This document shows, in pieces, positions 43,215 through 50,921 of a stretch of 64,000 nucleotides of DNA. Below the pieces are notes generated by a model, which was not told the origin of the DNA, ran no database searches, and saw only the letters and a list, made by a program, of their open reading frames with translations. Numbering within the stretch: position 1 is the first letter of the stretch; every line of letters starts with the position of its first letter. The translations under genes and the position numbers were made by a program. The stretch is from Streptomyces angustmyceticus (GTDB lineage Bacteria > Actinomycetota > Actinomycetes > Streptomycetales > Streptomycetaceae), in NCBI RefSeq assembly GCF_019933235.1, contig NZ_CP082945.1:6051501-6115500 (forward strand). Direction: 5' to 3'.

Positions 43215-45007
43215 GCCTTTGCCTGGGTGGCGCCGAGGGTGGCGTCTGCGTCGGGGAGGCGCTGGTCGGGCACGTCGAGTTGGCCGGTTTCGTGGAACTC
43301 CAGCTGTTTCCTGCGGTCGGGGATGAGGCCTTCGGGGCGGAAGCGCATGAGGAGGACGAGGGCGATGCCGAAGAGGAGGAGTTGGTAGTCCTGGAGGAAG
43401 TCGAGTTTGGCGGGGATGAGGAAGAGGAGGGCGGCGCCGACGAGGGGGCCGCTGAGGGTGCCCATGCCGCCGAGGATGACGGCGGCGAGGAGGAAGGCGG
43501 AGTTGGGGGGCTGGGGGCCGGCGAACTGGAACTGTTCGGGGGTGGCGGTGGTGACGACGTGGGCGTGGACGGTGCCGGCGAGTCCGGCGAGGGAGGCGCC
43601 GAGGGCGAAGGCGAGGAGGCGGAGGCGGAAGCTGTTGATGCCCATGGCGATGGCGGCGGTCTCGTCCTCGCGGATGGCGATCCAGGCGCGGCCGATGCGG
43701 GAGGCGGCGGCACGCCGGAAGACGAGGACGACGAAGGCGGTCACGAGGATCATCAGCAGGTAGTAGTTGCCGTAGGTGGCGATGGGGATGCCGAGGATGT
43801 GGTGGGGTTCGCCGAAGTTGAACCCGAAGATTTCGAGGTTGGGGATGTTGGGGATGCCCATGGCGCCGTTGGTGACGTCGGGGCCGGTGGTGCCGTTGAG
43901 GTTGAGCATGGCGATGCGGAAGATCTCACCGAAGCCGAGGGTGACGATGGCGAGGTAGTCGCCGCGCAGCCGGAGGGTGGGGGCGCCGATGAGGACGCCG
44001 AAGACGAGGGAGGCGGCGGCGCCGGTGAGGAGGGCCGCCCAGAAGGGGAAGTGGAGTCCGAGGGCGGATTCGGGGGAGCCGGAGACGAGGGCGGCGGCGT
44101 AGGCGCCGACGCCGAGGAAGGCGACGTATCCGAGGTCGAGGAGGCCGGCGAGGCCGACGACGACGTTGAGGCCCAGGGCGACGGTGGCGAAGATCAGGAT
44201 GTTGGCCCCGATGATCGTGTACTGGTCGGTGTCCTGGGTGAAGGGGAAGCAGGCGGCGGCGGCGAAGGCCGCGCCGAGGGTCACGCCGCGGTGGGTGTGG
44301 GTGAGTGCGGTGAGGCGGGCGATGAGTCCGGCCCGGTGGAGGGCGGGGACGGCGAGCGCCATGAAGATCAGGTAGCCGACGAAGGGGGCGCCGTCATCGG
44401 TGTCGATGCCGTAGGTGAAGGCGAGGAGGCCGGCGGCGAAGGCGCCGGCGATGATCAGGATCTCGGCCCAGGAGGGGAGTTCGCGGGTGCGGCGCCTCGG
44501 GGGAGAGGCGGCGAGGCTCGCGGTGAAGCGCTGCCATGGCCGGGTGGGCGGCCGGTCGGCGGCCTGGTCGGGGGGCAGGGCGAGGGCGCCGGCGAGGGTG
44601 ATCAGCGAGGCGAGGCCGGCGAGTGCGCCGCCGGGTTCGAGGTTGACCAGCCCGCCGAGCTGGACGGCGATGGCGAGGAGGGTGAACCAGGTGGCGGCGA
44701 AGGTGGCGAGGGCGGCGAGGAGGGTGGGGGCGTTGCGTCCTGCGGGGGTCAGCCACTGCAGGCCGCGGACGCCGAGTGCCGCGGTGGCCAGGAGGAGGGT
44801 GAACAGGCCGCCGACGAGGGTGATGAGCTGCAGGCCGGCGGGGGATCCGTAGTAGGTGAGGTCGCCGGGGAAGTCGCTGCTCCAGGTCCAGGAGAGGCCG
44901 GTGGTGGCGGCGGTGGCGAGGGCGCCCGCGGCGGTGGTGAGGCGCGCGGTGCGTTCGGGGAGCGGTATCAGGCCGCGGGCGGGGGTCGTGGTGGTGTGGG
45001 TGGTCAT
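43211..45007 (-). CDS. livM: Branched-chain amino acid ABC permease LivM with long N-terminal membrane extension
   Basis: This 598-residue permease has its LivM core from about 262, starting YTIIGANILIFATVALGLNVVVGLAGLLDLGYVAFLGVGAY, with the coupling motif SRIGRAWIAIREDETAAIAMGIN and the end FRPEGLIPDRRKQLEF. The first 260 residues add about five to six further hydrophobic segments joined by a Pro/Arg-rich loop near 145-180. Typical LivM proteins have about 320-425 residues. It starts at ATG 45007, 5 bp after livH ends, and overlaps livG. Confidence 0.94.
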
Positions 45008-45012
45008 CGGTA

Positions 45013-45942
45013 TCACGCCCGATCCGCGACGCGTTCGCCCAGGAGGCCTTGTGGTCGCAGCAGGAGTACGAGGATGAGGAGGACGAAGGCCCAGACGTCC
45101 TTCCAGGCTCCGCCGCCGAATTGCTGCATTCCGGGGATCTCTTCGATGTAGGCGGTGGCGAGGGCTTCGGCGATGCCGAGGACGACGCCGCCGAGCATGG
45201 CGCCGTAGATGTTGCCGATGCCGCCGAGGACGGCCGCGGTGAAGGCCTTGAGGCCCATGATGAAGCCCATGCGGAACTGCACTTCGCCGGTGCGCAGCCC
45301 GTAGGCGACGGCGGCGACGCCGGCGAAGGCGGCGCCGATGGCGAAGGCGAGGACGATGATGCGGTCGGTGTTGATGCCCATGAGCTGGGCGGTGTCGGGG
45401 TCCTGGGCGGTGGCCTGCATGGCGCGTCCGCTGCGGGTCCTGGCGACGAAGAAGCCGAGGGCGATCATGCAGGCGGGGGCGGCGATGAGGACGAAGAGGT
45501 CGCCGCGCTGGACGGTGGCGCCCAGGATGTCGAAGGCGTGGCCCTTGAACTGGGGGAAGACGCGGGCCTGTTTGCCGTCGGGGTACCACTTCCAGACGGC
45601 CTGCTGGAGGGCGATGGACAGGCCGATGGCGGTGATGAGGGGGGCGAGGCGGGGGGCGCCCCGCAGCGGCCGGTAGGCGAAGCGTTCGGCGGCGATGCCG
45701 ACGAGGACGGATACGGCGATGCCGCCGAGGAGCATGGCCGGCAGGGCGAGGGCGAGTGAGGTGCCGGCGGGGAGGGCGAGGAAGACGCTGAGCGCCCCGA
45801 AGCCGCCGACCATGAATATCTCGCCGTGGGCGAAGTTGATGAGCTGGACGATTCCGTAGACCATCGTGTAGCCGATCGCGATGAGTCCGTACATCGCGCC
45901 GAGGATGAGTCCGTTGGCCAGCTGTTGCGGCAGTTCGCTCAC
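45013..45942 (-). CDS. livH: Branched-chain amino acid ABC permease LivH
   Basis: This 309-residue permease begins LANGLILGAMYGLIAIGYTMVYGIVQLINFAHGEIFMVGGF, the LivH signature. The coupling loop is RSGRAMQATAQDPDTAQLMGIN, and the C-terminal end is VLLLRPQGLLGERVADRA. About eight hydrophobic helices are visible. GTG 45942 follows GGAGG. It lies between livK (122 bp upstream) and livM. Confidence 0.96.
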   Translation of the reverse strand: MSELPQQLANGLILGAMYGLIAIGYTMVYGIVQLINFAHGEIFMVGGFGALSVFLALPAGTSLALALPAMLLGGIAVSVLVGIAAERFAYRPLRGAPRLAPLITAIGLSIALQQAVWKWYPDGKQARVFPQFKGHAFDILGATVQRGDLFVLIAAPACMIALGFFVARTRSGRAMQATAQDPDTAQLMGINTDRIIVLAFAIGAAFAGVAAVAYGLRTGEVQFRMGFIMGLKAFTAAVLGGIGNIYGAMLGGVVLGIAEALATAYIEEIPGMQQFGGGAWKDVWAFVLLILVLLLRPQGLLGERVADRA

Positions 45943-46064
45943 CGCAGGGCCTCCGTTGCGTGGGAGTGAGGAGGGGGCCGGGGTGTCCCGGTGTGCCACG
46001 GGCCGCGCCAGGGTCGGTGGTGCGTCCTGGCGCGGCCCGGTGGTGTGGTGGGTGGTGCGGTCGG

Positions 46065-47300
46065 TCAGCTCTTGTCGAACTTCTTGAATTCGGCGCTGAA
46101 GCGGGAGGCCCAGGCACCCTTGTCGACCTGGTAGGCGGTGATCATGGTGTTGGTGGTGTCGCCGTATTTGTCGAAGGCGATGGGGCCGGTGACGCCGTCG
46201 AAGGTGACCTTGTTCATGGCGTCGACGACCTTTTTGCGGGCGTCGTCGGGGAGCTTGCCGTCGTTGTCCTGGACGACCTGCTTGACGGCCTGGATGAGGG
46301 CCCAGGTGGCGTCGTAGGTGGAGCCGCCGTAGGCCTCGTAGGCCTCCTTGAAGCCGGCGGCCTTGTAGCCGGCGATGAACTTCTTGGCGGAGGGGAGTTC
46401 CTCGACGGGCTTGCCGACGGAGGAGGCGTAGTCGCCCTGGGCCTTCTTGTTGAGCTTGATGTAGTCGGCGCTGTACATGCCGTCGCCGCCCATGAGGGGG
46501 ACGGTGACGCCGCCGTCCTTGAGCTGCTGGCTGAGCGGGCCGGAGGCGGGGTACTCGCCGCCGTAGAAGACCAGGTCGGGCTTGGCGGACTTGACCTTGG
46601 ACACGACGGCCTTGAAGTCGCGGTCGTCGGGGCTGACGTGCTCGGTGCCGACGATCTTGCCGCCGAGCTTGCCGAACTGGTCCTTGAAGGAGGAGGCGAG
46701 GCCGACGCCGTAGGTCTTCTGGTCGTCGATGACGTAGGCCTTCTTGGCCTTCATCTTCTCCCACGCGTACTGGCCGTCGAAGGCGCCCTGGACTTCGTCG
46801 GTGGTGGCGGTGCGGAAGTAGGTGGGGAAGGGGCGTACGCGCTTGTTCTGCTTCCAGTCCTTGCCCTGGGTCAGGTCGGGAGTGGTGTTCGCCGGGGAGA
46901 TCAGCGTGAGGTCGTTCTGCTTGGAGACCTGCTGCATGGACTGCGCGACGCCGGAGTTGAGGGGGCCGACGACGCCGAGGACGTTCTTGTCGGCGGCGAG
47001 TTTGGTGGCGTTCTGCTGGCCGACGTTGGGCAGCGCCTTGTCGTCGAGGGCTTCGAGTTTGAAGCTGACGCCCTTGACCTCGCCGGCCTTGTTGGCGTTG
47101 TCGATGGCGAGCTGGGCGGAGTTGCGGATGCCCAGGCCGAGCGCGGAGAGCTCGCCGGTGGTGGGGGCGTCGAGGCCGATGACGACGGTGGACTTGCCTT
47201 CGCCGCTCTTGTTGTCGTCGCCGCGCGAACCGCACGCGGAGAGCGTGAGGGCGCCGGTGGTGACTGCGGTGGTGAGGATGAGCAAGGAACGGTGACGCAC
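46065..47300 (-). CDS. livK: Branched-chain amino acid-binding lipoprotein LivK
   Basis: This 411-residue extracellular substrate-binding protein begins at GTG 47300 behind AAAGGACTG. It has a lipoprotein signal with lipobox LSAC, Cys23. The type I periplasmic-binding (Leu/Ile/Val) fold follows, with VVIGLDAPTTGELSALGLGIRNSAQLAIDNAN, VLGVVGPLNSGVAQSMQQV, LISPANTTPDLTQ and YGVGLASSFKDQFGKLGGKIVG. First gene of the operon; Lgt should lipidate it. Ligand preference beyond branched-chain or similar amino acids is not visible. Confidence 0.95.
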   Translation of the reverse strand: MRHRSLLILTTAVTTGALTLSACGSRGDDNKSGEGKSTVVIGLDAPTTGELSALGLGIRNSAQLAIDNANKAGEVKGVSFKLEALDDKALPNVGQQNATKLAADKNVLGVVGPLNSGVAQSMQQVSKQNDLTLISPANTTPDLTQGKDWKQNKRVRPFPTYFRTATTDEVQGAFDGQYAWEKMKAKKAYVIDDQKTYGVGLASSFKDQFGKLGGKIVGTEHVSPDDRDFKAVVSKVKSAKPDLVFYGGEYPASGPLSQQLKDGGVTVPLMGGDGMYSADYIKLNKKAQGDYASSVGKPVEELPSAKKFIAGYKAAGFKEAYEAYGGSTYDATWALIQAVKQVVQDNDGKLPDDARKKVVDAMNKVTFDGVTGPIAFDKYGDTTNTMITAYQVDKGAWASRFSAEFKKFDKS

Positions 47301-47701
47301 GATCAGTCCTTTCCCTGGCGCGGCCACGACTGTCGCATGGCCGGATCGCACGCCGGGTCGTACGGGCCGTACAGGCTCCGTGCGTGCAGCGCACCCGGCG
47401 GCGCGGTGACTGGCCGTGACTCTAGAGCGGTGTTCGTCGCACCGGCAGATGCGCTGAGCAGGATGTGACGCTCTTGTTATGACCTTCGATGAGCGTTATG
47501 CCGTTATGGTCCTTACACCGGAGGGCGAACGCGGTGCGGAGGGTGAACTCGCACTTCCACGGGGGAATCGGGCGCGCGGCGGCCGGGCGGCGTCCGGATA
47601 CCGGACACGGTGCGCGCGGCGCCCCCGGGGCCGGTGCGGGGGACGGGGAGCGGGGCCGGAGCCGCGGGGCGCGATTGTCACGCAGTGTCACGGAAATACG
47701 G
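47301..47701. promoter_or_regulatory. Upstream region of the liv operon
   Basis: A stretch of about 400 bp without a convincing gene. Three GTTATG words (47477-47482, 47496-47501, 47504-47509) form an AT-richer patch about 180-210 bp upstream of livK and may mark an operator or promoter. The rest is GC-rich with no clear -35/-10 pair. Confidence 0.3.
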
Positions 47702-47736
47702 ACGGCCCCGCTCCCGGTGTCCGGGTGCGGGGCCGT
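47702..47736 (-). terminator. Terminator-like hairpin after the PaaI gene
   Basis: Perfect arms ACGGCCCCG (47702-47710) and CGGGGCCGT (47728-47736) have an inner CCCGG/CCGGG stem. The hairpin lies 24 bp past the thioesterase stop on the minus strand. Confidence 0.6.
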
Positions 47737-47760
47737 GGGCGGAGGTCCGCCCGGCCGATA

Positions 47761-48234
47761 TCAGCCGCGGTAGACGTCGGGCTCGGTGTCGCGCAGCATG
47801 CAGGTCAGGCGGGCGGTGCAGACCCGCTTGCCCTGCTCGTCGGTGATGACGATCTCGTAGGTGGCGGTGGACCGGCCGCGGTGCACGGGGGTGGCGACGC
47901 CGGTGACCAGCCCGGAGCGGGCGCCGCGGTGGTGGGTGCAGTTGAGGTCCACGCCCACCGCGATCTTGGTGGGGCCGCCGTGCAGCATGGAGCCGACGGA
48001 ACCGAGGGTTTCGGCCAGGACGGCGGAGGCGCCGCCGTGCAGGAGCCCGTAGGGCTGGGTGTTGCCCTCGACCGGCATGGTGCCGACGACCCGGTCCGGG
48101 GCGGCTTCGGTGACCTGCACGCTCATCCGCTCGCCGAGGTGGCCGGCGGAGAAGAAGGACGGCAGGTCGAGGCCGAGGCCGGCCCACTGGTCGAGGATCT
48201 CCTGCGGAAACGTGGTCGTGCTCTGCTCACCCAT
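47761..48234 (-). CDS. PaaI-family hotdog-fold thioesterase
   Basis: This 157-residue protein has the PaaI/YdiI-type hotdog signature NTQPYGLLHGGASAVLAETLGSVGS with the catalytic-site Gly and acidic residue, followed by VGVDLNCTHHRGARSGLVTGVATPVHRGRSTATYEIVITDEQGKRVCTARLT. It hydrolyses acyl- or aryl-CoA esters. The start is ATG 48234; the substrate is unassigned. It stands alone between the liv operon and the FdhF-like gene. Confidence 0.9.
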   Translation of the reverse strand: MGEQSTTTFPQEILDQWAGLGLDLPSFFSAGHLGERMSVQVTEAAPDRVVGTMPVEGNTQPYGLLHGGASAVLAETLGSVGSMLHGGPTKIAVGVDLNCTHHRGARSGLVTGVATPVHRGRSTATYEIVITDEQGKRVCTARLTCMLRDTEPDVYRG

Positions 48235-48349
48235 GCCCTGGCTCCGTTCGCTCGCCCGTGATCGTCGTCGATCCCTGCCTGTTCCTATCAGGCCCCTGAG
48301 CAAGCGCTCAGCGCGGGGTGGTCGTTCCCGCCGCCCGGCCCGCCGGCGG

Positions 48350-50635
48350 TCACTCCTCGCGGGGGCTCTCCAGGCGGATCACCAGGGACTTGGCCGCGGG
48401 GGTGTTGCTGGTGTCGGCGGTGTGGTCCAGCGGGATGAGGACGTTGGTCTCGGGGTAGTAGGCCGCCGCGCAGCCGCGGGCCGTGGGGTAGTGCACCACG
48501 CGGAAGCCGGGCGCGCGCCGTTCGCTGCCGTCCGTCCACTCGCTGACCAGGTCGGCGTACGCCCCGTCGGCCAGGCCCCGTTCGCGGGCGTCCTCGGGGT
48601 GGACGAGGACGACTCGGCGGCCGTTCTTGATGCCGCGGTAGCGGTCGTCGAGGCCGTAGATGGTGGTGTTGTACTGGTCGTGGGAGCGCAGCGTCTGCAG
48701 CAGCAGCCGGCCCTCGGGGACGGCGGGGTACTCGACGGGCGCGGCGGTGAAGTTGGCCTTCCCCGTGGCGGTGGGGAAGCTGCGGCTGTCCCGGGGGGCG
48801 TGCGGGAGGGCGAAGCCCCCGGGGCGGGCCACCCTGGCCTGGAAGTCCTCGAAGCCCGGGACGACGCGGGAGATGCGGTCGCGGATCGCCGCGTAGTCCT
48901 TCTCGAACTCCTCCCAGGGGGTGCGGCTTTCCGCGCCCAGGACGCGGCGGGCGAGGCGGGTGACGATGGCCGTCTCGGACAGCAGCTCGGGGCTCGCGGG
49001 CTCCAGCCGGCCGCGCGAGGCGTGCACCATGCCCATGGAGTCCTCGACGGTCACGAACTGCTCGCCGCCGGCCTGCAGATCGCGTTCGGTGCGGCCCAGC
49101 GTCGGCAGGATCAGCGCGCGGGCGCCGGTGACCACGTGCGAGCGGTTGAGCTTGGTGGAGACGTGGACGGTCAGCCGGGCGCGGCGCACGGCGGCCTCGG
49201 TGACGTCGGTGTCGGGGGTGGCGGAGACGAAGTTGCCGCCCATCGCGAAGAACACCTTGGCCTGCCCGTCGCGCAGGGCGCGGATGGCGCGGACCACGTC
49301 GAGGCCGTGCTCCCGGGGCGGGGCGAAGCCGAACTCCTTCTCCAGGGCGTCGAGGAAGGCGGGCGCGGGCCGCTCGAAGATGCCCATGGTGCGGTCGCCC
49401 TGGACGTTGCTGTGGCCGCGGACGGGGCACACGCCGGCCCCGGGGCGGCCGATGTTGCCGCGCAGCAGGAGGAAGTTGACCACTTCCCGGATGGTGGGGA
49501 CGGAGTGCTTGTGCTGGGTCAGGCCCATCGCCCAGCACACGATGGTGCGGCGCGAGTCGAGGATCATGGCCAGCGCGCGTTCGATCTCCTCGCGGGTCAG
49601 GCCGGTCGCGCGCAGCGTCTCGTCCCAGTCGTCGTCGGCGCGGGCCCGCTCCGCGAACTCCTCGAAGCCGTGGGTGTGGGTGCGGATGAAGTCCTCGTCG
49701 AGGGCACCGTCGGTGTCGAGGAGGAGGCGGTTGAGGGTGCGGAAGAGCGCCTGGTCGCCGCCGAGGCGGATCTGCAGGAACAGGTCGGTGAGCGCGGTGC
49801 CGCCGCCGGCCAGGCCGCGCGGGGTCTGCGGGTTCTTGAAGCGTTCCAGGCCGGCTTCGGGCAGCGGGTTGATCGAGATGATCTTCGTCCCGCCGGTCTT
49901 GGCCTTCTCCAGGGCGGTGAGCATCCGCGGGTGGTTGGTGCCCGGGTTCTGCCCGGCGATGATGATCAGGTCGGCCTCGTAGAGGTCCTCCAACAGGACG
50001 CTGCCCTTGCCGATGCCGAGGGTCTCCGTCAGCGCGGAGCCCGACGACTCGTGGCACATGTTGGAGCAGTCGGGGAGGTTGTTGGTGCCGTATTCGCGGG
50101 CGAACAGCTGGTAGAGGAAGGCGGCCTCGTTGCTGGTGCGCCCGGAGGTGTAGAAGACGGCCTCGTCGGGGGAGTCGAGGGCGGTCAGCTCCTCGCCGAC
50201 GAGGTCGAAGGCCCGCTCCCAGGTCACCGGCTCGTAGTGGTCGGCACCCTCGGCCAGGTACATGGGGTGGGTGAGGCGGCCCTGCTGGCCGAGCCAGTAG
50301 CCGCTGCGGGTCGCGAGGTCGGCGACGGAGTGGGCGGCGAAGAAGTCCGGGGTGACACGGCGCAGGGTGGCCTCTTCGGCGACGGCCTTGGCGCCGTTCT
50401 CGCAGAACTCGGCGGTGTGCGGCTTGCCGGGCTCGGGCCAGGCGCAGCCGGGGCAGTCGAATCCGTCGCGCTGGTTGACCCGCAGGAGGGTGAGGGCGGT
50501 ACGGCGGACGCCCATCTGCTGCTGGGAGACGCGCAGGGCGTGGGTGATGGCCGGCAGCCCGACGGCGGAGTGCTGGGGTGCGCTGACCTCGGGTGCGTCC
50601 TGGACGGGATCCGATGCGGGCGGCTTGCCTGCCAT
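48350..50635 (-). CDS. FdhF/YdeP-type molybdopterin oxidoreductase
   Basis: This 761-residue bis-MGD enzyme of the formate dehydrogenase-like alpha-subunit family resembles E. coli YdeP. An N-terminal FeS-type cysteine set (FDCPGCAWPEPGKPHTAEFC) is spaced CxxC-x11-C rather than as in classical FdhF. MGD-binding signatures include YTSGRTSNEAAFLYQLFAREYGTNNLPDCSNMCHESSG, IIIAGQNPGTNHPRM, and LRGNIGRPGAGVCPVRGHSNVQGDRTMG. The C-terminal MoCo-binding domain has LQTLRSHDQYNTTIYGLDDRYRG. The Cys after DCSN probably ligates Mo. ATG 50635 follows GAGGAGAG. No beta/gamma subunit or fdhD is adjacent, so the electron partner and true substrate are unknown. Confidence 0.92.
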   Translation of the reverse strand: MAGKPPASDPVQDAPEVSAPQHSAVGLPAITHALRVSQQQMGVRRTALTLLRVNQRDGFDCPGCAWPEPGKPHTAEFCENGAKAVAEEATLRRVTPDFFAAHSVADLATRSGYWLGQQGRLTHPMYLAEGADHYEPVTWERAFDLVGEELTALDSPDEAVFYTSGRTSNEAAFLYQLFAREYGTNNLPDCSNMCHESSGSALTETLGIGKGSVLLEDLYEADLIIIAGQNPGTNHPRMLTALEKAKTGGTKIISINPLPEAGLERFKNPQTPRGLAGGGTALTDLFLQIRLGGDQALFRTLNRLLLDTDGALDEDFIRTHTHGFEEFAERARADDDWDETLRATGLTREEIERALAMILDSRRTIVCWAMGLTQHKHSVPTIREVVNFLLLRGNIGRPGAGVCPVRGHSNVQGDRTMGIFERPAPAFLDALEKEFGFAPPREHGLDVVRAIRALRDGQAKVFFAMGGNFVSATPDTDVTEAAVRRARLTVHVSTKLNRSHVVTGARALILPTLGRTERDLQAGGEQFVTVEDSMGMVHASRGRLEPASPELLSETAIVTRLARRVLGAESRTPWEEFEKDYAAIRDRISRVVPGFEDFQARVARPGGFALPHAPRDSRSFPTATGKANFTAAPVEYPAVPEGRLLLQTLRSHDQYNTTIYGLDDRYRGIKNGRRVVLVHPEDARERGLADGAYADLVSEWTDGSERRAPGFRVVHYPTARGCAAAYYPETNVLIPLDHTADTSNTPAAKSLVIRLESPREE

Positions 50636-50921
50636 GGCGCTCTCCTCGAGCCGTGAACCGGTGCTCGCTCCGCCGGGCGCGGCGGATCGTTGCCGTACAC
50701 ATCCGATCCTGTCACGGACGGGTGGGGCGGTGTAGGGGCGAGCGCGGCGGGTGGCCGGGGGGTGCGGCCGACGGGGCGTCGGGGCCGGTCCGGGACGGTG
50801 CGCGGGGCTGGGCCCGGGAGGGGTCCGGACGGGCTCCGTGGCGGGGCCGGGGGCCGGGCGCGGAGCGGAGCGGTGGCCGTCGCGGCGGGGATTGTCAGTG
50901 GGGCGTGGCAGGATCGGGGGC

